A stretch of 64,000 bases of DNA, taken from assembly GCA_021788415.1 (NCBI GenBank), contig JAJYKR010000003.1:93118-157117 (forward strand), given 5' to 3'. Every line of letters starts with the position of its first letter. Within the stretch, counting starts at the first letter, position 1. Position numbers and translations under genes: made by a program. Shown in pieces: positions 46,137-54,407 of this stretch. Below the pieces are notes generated by a model that saw only the letters and a list, made by a program, of their open reading frames with translations, was not told where the DNA came from and did no database searches. The DNA is from an archaeon (GTDB lineage Archaea > Thermoproteota > Nitrososphaeria > Nitrososphaerales > UBA183).

Positions 46137-46568
46137 CTAGGCGGACGCCTGCACCAGGTCGTTCCACCCCTTGGAGGCCTGCCATGCCTGCTTGATGAAC
46201 CCCCCCTGAGGCGGTCGTTCGGTGATCGATTGGAGCTTGAGCTGGTAGACGACGGCAGTCTTCTGGTGCTTGGCATCCCAGACCGTCACCCCTCGCTCGA
46301 GGAGGCCAAGGTCCAACAGCTTGCGGACGAGCTTCGTGTAGAAGTTATGATAGCTGTACCTGACTCCGAGCTTCCCCGACTCGAGGTCCTTGGCGAAGAA
46401 ACGCATCTCTCTCCTGGTCATCGAGAGGGTGTTCGTCTGCTTCATCCTGTCGATGGTGAGCTTCGCGGCCTTGACGGTCTCGTCCCTCTCACCGAAGAGG
46501 AAGGTGAGTATGTTCCCCCCGTTGACCGACTCGGTGTTCCACCACAGCTTGATGCTCTTGGAGGACAA
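46137..46568 (-). CDS. winged-helix-like protein of unknown function
   Basis: A 143-residue basic protein. Residues about 45-105 (LSMTRREMRFFAKDLESGKLGVRYSYHNFYTKLVRKLLDLGLLERG) read as a winged helix. The start is TTG, 24-32 bases below TAATTTTGA, so probably leaderless. It marks the left side of the accessory-looking segment at 46.1-49.0 kb. Family not recognised. Confidence 0.6.
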   Translation of the reverse strand: MSSKSIKLWWNTESVNGGNILTFLFGERDETVKAAKLTIDRMKQTNTLSMTRREMRFFAKDLESGKLGVRYSYHNFYTKLVRKLLDLGLLERGVTVWDAKHQKTAVVYQLKLQSITERPPQGGFIKQAWQASKGWNDLVQASA

Positions 46569-47279
46569 TCTGTGCCGTTCCCCTCAGGGGTTCAAAATTA
46601 GGTGACAGGTGAGTTTTGCCTTACCTCGCGGTCAAAACAGGGAATCTGGCTTTGGGCTGACCCGGCCGGACAATCCGGGACTGGTCCGGACGGACGGTTT
46701 CTCGCTCTGCCGGCCCCGAGCGCTTTGTTCCCCTTTTGGGGAACAGGAAACCCCGGAACCTGTTTTCGCTAGTGCACCCCAGAGGGTCATAAAACACCCC
46801 CCCAGACCAAAGAATCCCCATTGCGTGGCAGGCACTTTTTGCGAGGCAGTTGGTGTCCCTGGAGGGGCACGGCGACCAGGCGAAGACGCCCCGCCAGCAG
46901 GGGGGCCGGCGACAGGATCGTCACGAACGAATCCCTCCCCTGGGAGACCTTTTGTCATGCCGTGACACCATGCCTTGACGGGTCCCATCACGAATCACAT
47001 AATCATATGATTGGGCACGGACAGGCAGTGCCCGACCCCGTCGTGCTCTCTTCGAGGGGCCGTGGGCATAATCGGGCTGCATGGCGAAGCTTTGTTTGAT
47101 GCACACCATGCGGAGTGTCGCGGCTAGAACCGTGCCCCTCGTCTCCAGGGCACTGCCCGTTGTTCCATGACAGCAGTCGTGTTCTGTTCCGAGCTGTGAC
47201 GAGGGACCATAAAGGGTCTTACAAAAGCGTTCTTTGTAAAGAATTAATCTTTAAGAAGAAGATGTTTGCGCGGGGCTTC
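46569..47279. other. 711-base stretch without a credible gene; hairpin-rich
   Basis: No frame here reads like a protein. The stretch holds the promoter of the winged-helix gene (46592-46600), a perfect 8-bp hairpin at 46726-46745 (TGTTCCCC-TTTT-GGGGAACA) whose right arm can instead pair with CCTGTT at 46759-46764, a 12-bp palindrome AATCATATGATT near 46998, and an inverted pair GGCAGTGCCC / GGGCACTGCC about 120 bases apart. Its end carries the TATA region (TTTAAGAA, about 47250) of the ATPase gene. An RNA gene or integration remnant is possible. Confidence 0.4.
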
Positions 47280-48545
47280 ATGGGCGGCGCAGAAGATGTT
47301 TGGCGCTGGTTCGGCTTCGAAAAGAACCCGTACGACTTTCGTCCTTTGGGTGTAAGCAGGGAGGACAGGGAGCTGTTCGTGGGGAGGGAAGCAGAGCTTC
47401 CTAGGCTGGCGACGCCCGTCGTGAGTGAGGAGGGGGGCATGATTGTCGTCGAAGGACGAGTTGGCGTGGGCAAGACGAGCTTCGTCAATGCAGTCCAGTA
47501 CGACAAATGGCAGGAGAGAGTGTGCCTGCCATCGTTCCAAGTCTTCCAGACTCAACGGGGCACCGACCCAATAGGGTTCATTCTGTCCGCGTTCTCCACT
47601 TGCCTCGGCTCTTTCGAGCAGGTCAACCCCGGAGTCGTAGACAAGAACAGGATCCTATCGACTGGCAAGGCGATGGTCTCTCAAATGCTGAACATCGGAT
47701 GGAGTTTTTCCGCAGGAGGAAGCCTGGGGGTCTTTGGAGCCCAGGCAGGAGCGGGCAAGACTGCCGCATCAACCTCACCTTTGCTTCCCGTTCTGCCGCA
47801 GATACTCCGGACATCAGAGAGTTGGTTCCAAGAAGCTAGAAGGATCGGGGCACCGAAGTTTGTGGTCCCGGTGAACAATCTCGACATGCTAGACGACGAC
47901 ACCGCAGTCGAATTCCTCAACGTCTCCAGAGACTATATGCTGAGTTTCTCAAAGATGGGCGTGTGGTGGGTCCTCATAGCGAAGGAGCAGTTCATGCACC
48001 TGCTTGAAACGCGCGCGCACAGGGTCAGCGAAGTAATGACGGGCCCACCCGTCCGCATAGGCGCGCTGTCGTTCGGCGAATTGAACAAGGCGATCAGCGT
48101 CCGCCAGAAGAAATACGCAATCGGAAGCACGGAGGGGCCGGTGCCACTCGAGGTGGTCTCGTGGCTCTACGAACTGTCAGGTGGCGAGGTGAGGGCAGTG
48201 TTCAACAAGCTCACCGATTTGGTCTACAGCTATCACGCGGCCGTTGCCAGCGCCAGGGATATCCCAATCAAGGTGGCGAAGAGCATCCTCATCGACGAAT
48301 CGAGAAGGAGGATAGGAGAGATGGGCGTGCAACGAAACCATCTGAACGTGCTCAGAAGGTCAGTTGTGGACGGCGGCGTCAGATTGAGCGAATACGAGGC
48401 CCACGGCTTCAAGAGCGAACAGGCACTCGGTTATGCCGTCCAAAGATTGTGCAGTCTGAACCTCCTACGCCGAACTGAAAAGGGCAAAGGCGTCACGTAC
48501 ATACCTGCAGTAGATGCTAACCTCGCTTTCTCCACTGCCGAATGA
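47280..48545 (+). CDS. AAA/STAND-like ATPase with C-terminal winged helix
   Basis: A 421-residue protein. After the lead-in WFGFEKNPYDFRPL and LFVGREAEL comes Walker A GRVGVGKTS (residues 59-67) and a Walker-B-like strand KFVVPVNNLDML in which Asn replaces the first acidic residue. A long middle region is rich in Gly/Ala (GGSLGVFGAQAGAGKTAAS). The end (residues about 355-421) resembles a winged helix. The arrangement recalls Orc1/Cdc6-like and ExeA/STAND ATPases of archaeal plasmids and integrated elements. ATG 47262 is an alternative start. Codon choice is less GC-rich than in neighbours. Confidence 0.6.
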   Translation: MGGAEDVWRWFGFEKNPYDFRPLGVSREDRELFVGREAELPRLATPVVSEEGGMIVVEGRVGVGKTSFVNAVQYDKWQERVCLPSFQVFQTQRGTDPIGFILSAFSTCLGSFEQVNPGVVDKNRILSTGKAMVSQMLNIGWSFSAGGSLGVFGAQAGAGKTAASTSPLLPVLPQILRTSESWFQEARRIGAPKFVVPVNNLDMLDDDTAVEFLNVSRDYMLSFSKMGVWWVLIAKEQFMHLLETRAHRVSEVMTGPPVRIGALSFGELNKAISVRQKKYAIGSTEGPVPLEVVSWLYELSGGEVRAVFNKLTDLVYSYHAAVASARDIPIKVAKSILIDESRRRIGEMGVQRNHLNVLRRSVVDGGVRLSEYEAHGFKSEQALGYAVQRLCSLNLLRRTEKGKGVTYIPAVDANLAFSTAE

Positions 48546-48872
48546 TTGTCGCATGCCCTCGTGCCGTTAAGACTATCCTCACCGCCAGGACCGCCATGGC
48601 ACTTTCTCCAACCCCTCAAGTCACGATAAGGCCGCAACGCCAGCGCGCTTGCCACCAACAAATCATCGCTGTAGCCTTGCTTCGTCGTCGTCGCCGGCTG
48701 CGTCTGCTCGACGACAAGTGCCGGCCTTCCTTCAGGAAGGATTTGAGCAGGCCAAGCGGGCTCCTCAAGCGGCCTTCTCACTTCGCATAATGGGGTGGTC
48801 ATTTGTTGACCAGAGACACCATGCGTCTGCATCTCGAATTCTATATCACATCATCACATGGCCGGGAACAGC
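48546..48872. other. 327-base gap with hairpins, no gene seen
   Basis: Contains a perfect 6-bp stem CCTTCC-TTCA-GGAAGG (48725-48740), a second stem TGGTCA/TGACCA (48796-48812) and the TTCTATATCAC promoter of the ribbon-helix-helix gene (about 48838-48848). A minus-strand frame (48431-48832) is Pro/Arg-rich and not convincing. Confidence 0.4.
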
Positions 48873-49043
48873 ATGGCAAAGAAGGTCGCGATCTCGATCA
48901 CCGTCGACGGGGACGTCCTCCGCTCGGTGGACAACGCCCTCCGCTCGGTCCAGTCGAAGGAGGTGGCCAGGGGGAGGGTGTCCTCCAACAGGAGCAGCCT
49001 GATAGAAGGAATCCTCCGGGACTGGGTCGACGGGAGAGCCTAG
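48873..49043 (+). CDS. ribbon-helix-helix DNA-binding protein
   Basis: A 56-residue protein with the CopG/MetJ fold: an N-terminal strand KKVAISITVDGDVL, helix RSVDNALRSV and the second helix following SNRSSLIEGILRDWV, the standard RHH turn. Probably a dimeric repressor. ATG 48873 is about 30 bases below CTATATCA; ATG 48858 is an alternative. Next to the ATPase gene, it resembles the small regulators of mobile or plasmid-like modules. Confidence 0.75.
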   Translation: MAKKVAISITVDGDVLRSVDNALRSVQSKEVARGRVSSNRSSLIEGILRDWVDGRA

Positions 49044-49073
49044 AGCCTCTCTAGATGAGCGGGCTCTTGGCTT

Positions 49074-49691
49074 CTACGAGAATGTGAAAGTCGCCGTTAT
49101 GTTGGTGAAGTCCTGTCTGGGGCTCAGGCTCATCGTGCTCCAGGCGAGCGTGAAGTCCACCACCGTCGTCCCAGGGTGGACCAGCACGAAGTCGTATCCG
49201 CTCCAGCACCCGGGGGTGGACGAGGTCCTGTTCTGGCCTTGATGGACCGGGGTCGAGGATTCTGCGCAAAGGCACACCGGCCCCCCGCTGACCTTCTGAA
49301 GGACGTTCGAAGCCGGGGACAGGTAGGCCGTCAGGCTGCTCCCGCACCCCTGGATTGTGTAGACGTCCAGCGAGCCCATGTTCTCGTAGGTCACAGTGAA
49401 GGTGACGGTGGTCCCCTGGCTCCCCTGGAAGGTGTTGGCGACGACCGACTCGATTTTCACCGGGGAGGTTGGGGAGTAGGTGAAAGAGCCCTGGGCGGTG
49501 GTCGTGGAGCTCTGCACGGACGTGGAACTCTGCACAGAAGTGGTCAAGGTTTGGGACGTGGCAGTGGTGCACGTGGACGAGCTCGTCCCCGAGCCTGGCG
49601 CCGAGGGGCCGAGGACCACAGGGATGTAGGCGCCCACCCCTATCAGGGCGACGATCGCCACCGTGAGCGCGAGGTACTTCAGCGCCATCAT
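49074..49691 (-). CDS. membrane-anchored Ser/Thr-rich surface protein
   Basis: A 205-residue protein: N-terminal helix (about 4-27), a Ser/Thr-rich stalk with repeated SVQSS/TTTAQ words (about 33-72) and a beta-sandwich-like domain (IESVVANTFQGSQGTTVTFTVTYENMGS) with several cysteines. The stalk is probably O-glycosylated outside the cell. ATG 49691 lies 25 bases below GCTATTAG; the frame extends to 49757. First of a group of surface proteins. Confidence 0.65.
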   Translation of the reverse strand: MMALKYLALTVAIVALIGVGAYIPVVLGPSAPGSGTSSSTCTTATSQTLTTSVQSSTSVQSSTTTAQGSFTYSPTSPVKIESVVANTFQGSQGTTVTFTVTYENMGSLDVYTIQGCGSSLTAYLSPASNVLQKVSGGPVCLCAESSTPVHQGQNRTSSTPGCWSGYDFVLVHPGTTVVDFTLAWSTMSLSPRQDFTNITATFTFS

Positions 49692-49766
49692 GCCAGCTGG
49701 TCTCGCCCTGGCGGCTAATAGCTCCACTCTCGCGAACAGGTGTTCAAAGAGCTCCAACGGGATGGC

Positions 49767-50693
49767 TCAACATGTGCCCGAGGGGGAGATGACCAGCTCC
49801 AGCGCCAGCGCCGCGAGCGCCGTCGTCTCGGTGTTGGCGCCCGCCCCCGGGTTCCGTGCGTTCGCGAGCCCGGTGTAGAAGGTGTCGAACCCCCCGGTCG
49901 AGTTGTCCTGCTGATGGAGGAGTATGGGGAGGAGCTTCGGGTAGTTGGGGTCGGAGCTCTGCTGCCCGAGGCAGGTCCCTGCGTAGAGGTACAGGGCGAG
50001 CTTGTATGTCTGATATTGGCCGTAGGAGCCCGAGGCCGCCTCGCCGAACGGGACGTCTCTCATCCCGGCGCCGTCGAAGTCGGCTGCACCCTGGCGGTAG
50101 AGCGCCAGCCCCTGCGACACCGAGCCAGCCCTGTGATAGTAGACCGCCTGCAGGAAGAGGAGGTCGGCGTAGTTCTGGCCGGCGCAGGCCGGGCTCTGGT
50201 CGTTGGCCGTGGTCCTGACGATGGCCGAGCCGTTCCCAGGAGCTGAGCTCCCCCCGGTCGACCAGGAGACGGTGTAGGCTGCCGAGCAGTCGAAGTACCC
50301 CCTCGTGGAGTTCAGAGCCTGATACTGGTTCTGGCCGAGGGGGGCAGGGAGCGTCGCCAGGTAACCTCCTAGAGCCGCCTCGAGAGCGGAGGCGAACCCG
50401 CCCGTGGACTGGTTGTCGGCCGAATACCTGGCGACGGCGAGGGTCGCGAGATAGTTGTCAGAGTAGAGCCAGTAGGCGTGGCTCCCCGGGGTCTCCGGGA
50501 TCAGCCCCGTGGTCACGTTGTAGTTGTCTGCGAAATAGGCGATCGTCCTGTTGAGGGCGACCTGGTCGCGCGTCTCAGGGGGGCCGGGCGGGACCGGGAC
50601 CAGCGCTGCGACGAGGAGGACCACGAGCAGCCCGATGGGGATGATGTACCTCAGCCTCTTGTACCATGGCCTCGGGGGATTCTGGGTCTCCAA
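49767..50693 (-). CDS. membrane-anchored alpha-toroid-like protein
   Basis: A 308-residue protein with an N-terminal membrane helix (about 15-35) and an extracellular helical domain. STGGFDTFYTG ... NTETTALAALALEL resembles the QW/GGF repeats of prenyltransferase and squalene-cyclase (alpha/alpha) toroids, but no catalytic DxDD-type motif is visible, so it may bind glycan or peptide. TTG 50693 lies 20-28 bases below GTTAAGAA. Confidence 0.55.
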   Translation of the reverse strand: METQNPPRPWYKRLRYIIPIGLLVVLLVAALVPVPPGPPETRDQVALNRTIAYFADNYNVTTGLIPETPGSHAYWLYSDNYLATLAVARYSADNQSTGGFASALEAALGGYLATLPAPLGQNQYQALNSTRGYFDCSAAYTVSWSTGGSSAPGNGSAIVRTTANDQSPACAGQNYADLLFLQAVYYHRAGSVSQGLALYRQGAADFDGAGMRDVPFGEAASGSYGQYQTYKLALYLYAGTCLGQQSSDPNYPKLLPILLHQQDNSTGGFDTFYTGLANARNPGAGANTETTALAALALELVISPSGTC

Positions 50694-50753
50694 TGCCGTC
50701 GCCCAGCCCCGGGGGCTTCTTAACGGCACCGAGGGCTGGAGTTGCGAATGACT

Positions 50754-51542
50754 CTAGTGCCCCGCTTGGTCGACGGCGAAGCTCGTGCCGTCCATCGAGA
50801 TGGGGGTCGGAGATGCCAGGGCCGCCATGGACTGGGTGACCATGTTGATGGCGATGAGGGACCCCCCAAAGGAACCCACCGGGCCGGTATGCCCTGAAAT
50901 CGTGGCCATGGCAGGCATTTTCATCCCCGTGAGGTCGTTTCCAAAGTATGCCGACCCGAAGTTGGCCAGCTGCATCGGTCCACTGGTGGTCGAGGGGTCT
51001 TCCACCACCCACTCTGCAGAGCCCCTCTGGGCGGTGCTCACAGGCAGCACCCTCGACAGCGACTCGCCCGAGCGGAGGTCCACGAGCGTGAGGTTGAACC
51101 TCCTGTCCGAGTAGGAGACCTCCCCGAAGACGACGTCGCCTGGGTTAACCTTGATGGTCGGGTTGGTCACCGACGGAGATGGGTACACCTCGGACCAGGC
51201 GTAATAGCTGGCGGCCCCATGATAGCAATACGAGTCGGTCCCCACCTGCTCCACGGTGCTGGAGTTGTATCCGTCCATCCCTACCCAGAGCGACACCCCG
51301 GAGAGGGTCTGCCCGCACGACTGGACCGAGGGGACCACCCAGGAACCGCTGACGTTGGTCACCGAGCCCTGGGGTGCGAGGACGGCATAGCCGCTCCATG
51401 TGAGGCTGTCGTTCGAGAGAATCCCGTGGCCTCCCCCCTCGGGGTGCAGGATCACGAGGCTCGAAGCGATCTGAGAGCCTCCCTGGAGCGAAACGAAGAG
51501 GAGGAGCATCAGGGAGACGGTCACCGCCTGGCCTAGCTTCAT
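50754..51542 (-). CDS. putative G1-family (glutamic) peptidase, secreted
   Basis: A 262-residue protein with a signal peptide (about 1-25) and the beta-sandwich segments of G1 eqolisin-like peptidases: TWSGYAVLAP, VSGSWVVPSV, SLWVGMDGYNSSTVEQVGTDS, YYAWSEVYPSP and AEWVVEDPST. In the fungal enzymes Gln and Glu from the last and a preceding strand form the active site; a Glu is present in AEWVVE and Gln in VEQVG. It would act in acidic surroundings. ATG 51542 is 25-33 bases below GCTTTAGATG. Confidence 0.7.
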   Translation of the reverse strand: MKLGQAVTVSLMLLLFVSLQGGSQIASSLVILHPEGGGHGILSNDSLTWSGYAVLAPQGSVTNVSGSWVVPSVQSCGQTLSGVSLWVGMDGYNSSTVEQVGTDSYCYHGAASYYAWSEVYPSPSVTNPTIKVNPGDVVFGEVSYSDRRFNLTLVDLRSGESLSRVLPVSTAQRGSAEWVVEDPSTTSGPMQLANFGSAYFGNDLTGMKMPAMATISGHTGPVGSFGGSLIAINMVTQSMAALASPTPISMDGTSFAVDQAGH

Positions 51543-51637
51543 CTTGGACCAAACGCCTGCATCGCATCTAAAGCGGTTTTTGGGGTTCTCCACAATTCCA
51601 AGGGCGCTCTTTTGACGGAGCCGCAACCAGCGGGCGT

Positions 51638-52723
51638 TCATGGTCGGCTGTCTCCGCCCGGCGCGCTCCTCAGGGGGGACTCGACCATGAACCCTCTGTC
51701 CGCGCGCCACTTCTCCCCGTCGAAGTTCGTCGGCTCGTTGTCGAAGTAGTACTTCATGCTGGAAGCGTAGTCCCCCCACATCAGGTCGACGGACTCGCAC
51801 CGCTTAGAGAGGAGCTCCGCGAGCTTCGACACCTCCCCCGAGGGCATGTTCAGGAGGAGGACGAATCCGTCCTCGACCGGGTAGATGCTCCCCTGGTAAG
51901 GGAGGAGAGGGGTCGCGTTCACGAACTTCCCGGTCACGTCGACCCGCGCCCTGCACCGCATCAGGACCGTCATCTCGACCCCCATGATCCCGGTCTCGTG
52001 CACCAGCCTGTGGTAGGAGACGGCCCCTCCCTCCATGAGGAACTTCAGGCGCCTGCTCATCTCGTAGTCTCGGACCCCGACCTCCCTTGCAATGGCCAGC
52101 CTCTGGAGCTTGGCGTCCTTGGACAGGATGCGGAGGATCTTGATGTCGACTGGGTCGAGCTCGTGCAGGACCGAGGGCCTCGGCTGACCGAGCTCCGAGG
52201 GGGAAGAGAGCACCTGCGACTCCCACTCGTTCCAGTCGAACCGCCAGCGCTTGGTGGCCGGGTCGAAGAGCTTGAACCTGGTCTCCGAGTGCCCCCACTC
52301 CGCTATCAGGTCCAGCATCTTATAGGACGAGACGGCCCCTGACCGCACGAGCCCCTCCATGAACTCGATCAGGAGCATCTTCGACCCCTGAGGGACGGCG
52401 AACACCGCAAAGAAGCCGTTGACCGCCCCCATGCACCTGATCCTTAGCTGGGTGTACGGGTGGAGGTCGCAGGCCTTTTCGAAGGCGGCCCAGCCCGTGT
52501 ACTTCGACTCGACGAACACCAGGACGGGTTCGAGCCCCACCGCGGGGTACGACACCTGCGCTCTCGCATAGCGGTCGCTCAAGAACTCGTCTGACACGAG
52601 CGCCGAGATCCTCCCGGCCACCCCTGATTGGCTGAGCCCGGTAGCCTCTCCGATGAGATTGTGAGTGGCCAGAGGGGACCGAGAAAGTTCGTCGAGGACT
52701 AGGATGTCGGTTGTGTCAAGCAT
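51638..52723 (-). CDS. transcriptional regulator with two HTH domains
   Basis: A 361-residue protein in which an AsnC/Lrp-like winged helix occurs twice: residues about 1-60 (DTTDILVLDELSRSP ... GLSQSGVAGRISALVS) and about 193-250 (LDPVDIKILRILSKDAKLQRLAIAREVGVRDYEMSRRLKFL). Each is followed by an alpha/beta region of roughly 120 residues that could be a ligand domain. One chain thus resembles a fused dimer. It starts 15 bases after the upstream gene, under a palindromic operator at 53158. Confidence 0.75.
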   Translation of the reverse strand: MLDTTDILVLDELSRSPLATHNLIGEATGLSQSGVAGRISALVSDEFLSDRYARAQVSYPAVGLEPVLVFVESKYTGWAAFEKACDLHPYTQLRIRCMGAVNGFFAVFAVPQGSKMLLIEFMEGLVRSGAVSSYKMLDLIAEWGHSETRFKLFDPATKRWRFDWNEWESQVLSSPSELGQPRPSVLHELDPVDIKILRILSKDAKLQRLAIAREVGVRDYEMSRRLKFLMEGGAVSYHRLVHETGIMGVEMTVLMRCRARVDVTGKFVNATPLLPYQGSIYPVEDGFVLLLNMPSGEVSKLAELLSKRCESVDLMWGDYASSMKYYFDNEPTNFDGEKWRADRGFMVESPLRSAPGGDSRP

Positions 52724-52738
52724 GGCGTCGCACGCCCC

Positions 52739-53143
52739 TCACCTGCGCCGACGCTCTCCCTGGAGGCCGTGAGCCTCTTCCACTCGCACCGGGAGTTCAG
52801 AGGCGAGATAGTCGAGCGCCCTGCGTTCTATCACCTGCGCCCCTGGCCCTAGGATCTGGCCGAGGGCGTAGAAGGCTGCTTCGAGCTTCTGGGGGAGCTG
52901 GTCTGGGCCCACGTGCCCGAACTGGGAGATGTAGAAGAGGAGAGCGCGCGACTCCCCCCTCCCCAGGTCCATGATCGCCCTCTCAAGAGACTCGGCGACC
53001 TTCTCTGGGTCTGCCCCTTCGGAGGTGATCCGAGAGGACAGCTCCTCGAAGGCCCCTGCAGGGAGCTCTCGGCCGTCATCTGCCATCCTGCTGAGGGCAG
53101 ACGAGAGCGGCACGTCGAAGCGGACCAGCTCTGGCAGGTACAT
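52739..53143 (-). CDS. conserved helical protein, unknown function
   Basis: A 134-residue helical protein (MYLPELVRFDVPLSSALSRM ... GQILGPGAQVIERRALDYLA). The C-terminal part suggests a chain sensor or scaffold, but I do not recognise a domain. It is the first gene of the operon with the double-HTH regulator, and its promoter carries an operator between TATA and ATG. Confidence 0.6.
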   Translation of the reverse strand: MYLPELVRFDVPLSSALSRMADDGRELPAGAFEELSSRITSEGADPEKVAESLERAIMDLGRGESRALLFYISQFGHVGPDQLPQKLEAAFYALGQILGPGAQVIERRALDYLASELPVRVEEAHGLQGERRRR

Positions 53144-53157
53144 TGCTCGCTAGGAAT

Positions 53158-53178
53158 GGTGATATTTCACCATATAAG
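53158..53178 (-). promoter_or_regulatory. TATA box with palindromic operator
   Basis: Minus-strand CTTATAT (53172-53178) is followed at once by GGTGAAATATCACC (53158-53171) and, 14 bases later, the ATG at 53143. With flanking bases the palindrome matches at 16 of 18 positions. Same half site and same placement as at 3445. Confidence 0.65.
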
Positions 53179-53280
53179 CGTTGTTGGTTGTTTCCAGATG
53201 CAAGCCACAACGACTGCGCTCGAAAATGCAGGTCAACCTTGCGGCATGGGCGAAACGTGCGCTCCTCACTACAATCGATG

Positions 53281-53298
53281 TTGATATCGACGTCGATG
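53281..53298. promoter_or_regulatory. palindrome half-site (site 3)
   Basis: TTGATATCGACGTCGATG, identical to 46016-46033, about 135 bases upstream of the operon start at 53143 and 110 bases past the stop of the surface-protein gene. Confidence 0.5.
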
Positions 53299-53410
53299 TG
53301 CCGCCACTGAGGACATCAGGGACTTGGCCGTGTCGGGCGGTCTAGGATGCCGTTCCATAACTCAAGCTTAGTCCAGACGTGTAGCAGAAAAGAGGGGGCG
53401 TAGCCCACGA

Positions 53411-54349
53411 CTACGCCTTTGTCACAGATACGACCCTGAGGGTGAAATCTCCGCTGTCTCCGTTGCTGGTGCCGCTGAAGTTGAGGTATGTGACCAGAGA
53501 GATGCTCGTGCCGGGGACTGTCCCGTAGCTCATCGAGAACGAGTTGAGGGTCCCGGTGTATCCGCATTCGGTGTAGGTCTCGGGGAGGTTGTTGGCCTGA
53601 TAGTTGGTGACGGTCATTGTGGTTGGCCCCACGGTCACAGTCGAGGTGCCTGAGGAGTGGAAGTAGGTGCCGGTGTACACCTCGATGTACCCCACATAGG
53701 ATGACTCCACTGTGAACGGGGTCATGAGTCCCACGAGGATCGAACTGGCCATGGACCCGGTCTCGTTGTAGCCGTTGAAGTCCACGGCAGTGACGTTGCC
53801 GTTCGACTGGACCCATGCGGTCCCGTTCTCTGGGGCGCCGTTGCTGCTGTAGTAGTCGATTTCGACCTTGTAGGTCGTCATGCCGGCGGAGGTGTCGGCG
53901 TAGATGACTCTGTAGCTGGCTTCGAGGTTGTATGGGGTACCGTTGCTCGTCCCGTTCCATTGGACTTCCATGGCGGACAGAGACTGGAAGTAGGGGAGTA
54001 CCGACTGCACTGTCAGGGCTGCCCCCGTGGTGGTGGTAGTCGTGGATGTGTAGGTGGCCGAGCACGAGTAGGTCGACTGCGTCGTGGTTGTGGTTTGCGC
54101 GCTGGTCGTCGTCGTGGTGGCTGCTGACGAGGTCATGGCGGTAGTTGAGGTGGTCGTAATGGGCGCCGTCGTGGTCGTGGCTGAGGTCGTCGTTGGCGGG
54201 GTGGTCGACTGCGTCGTCGTCGTGCTCGAGGGCGTGCCGCCCCCGGACTGAGTGGCGAGGTATATCCCACCCGCCGCGACGACCACCAAGATCACCAAGA
54301 CGGCGATGACCATACTGGCGCCGATGCCTTTTCGATAGCTTACGTCCAT
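53411..54349 (-). CDS. Thr-rich surface-anchored protein
   Basis: A 312-residue protein: short basic N-terminus, membrane helix (about 10-31), a Thr-dominated stalk of about 65 residues, then a beta-rich extracellular domain with many NGT/NGS sequons. The stalk likely carries O-linked sugars. ATG 54349 lies 20-28 bases below GGTTATAAC; the frame opens at 54397. Resembles the architecture of 49074-49691 but without clear sequence identity. Confidence 0.7.
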   Translation of the reverse strand: MDVSYRKGIGASMVIAVLVILVVVAAGGIYLATQSGGGTPSSTTTTQSTTPPTTTSATTTTAPITTTSTTAMTSSAATTTTTSAQTTTTTQSTYSCSATYTSTTTTTTGAALTVQSVLPYFQSLSAMEVQWNGTSNGTPYNLEASYRVIYADTSAGMTTYKVEIDYYSSNGAPENGTAWVQSNGNVTAVDFNGYNETGSMASSILVGLMTPFTVESSYVGYIEVYTGTYFHSSGTSTVTVGPTTMTVTNYQANNLPETYTECGYTGTLNSFSMSYGTVPGTSISLVTYLNFSGTSNGDSGDFTLRVVSVTKA

Positions 54350-54407
54350 CCAGGGGGTGTATTTTGAGTGGGTTATAACCCCTAACAGGTTAGGCACGAA
54401 GACCCGG

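Noticed and set aside
46609..46965. 119-codon plus-strand frame
   Set aside because: Pro/Arg/Gly-rich with no domain, no promoter at leaderless spacing and overlapping strong hairpins; typical of chance frames in high-GC DNA.
46569..47279. SRP RNA, RNase P RNA or rRNA in the long gap
   Set aside because: None of the conserved sequence blocks of these RNAs could be recognised by eye.
48431..48832. 133-codon minus-strand frame opposite the ATPase end
   Set aside because: Composition is typical of a shadow frame and more than a quarter overlaps the real gene.
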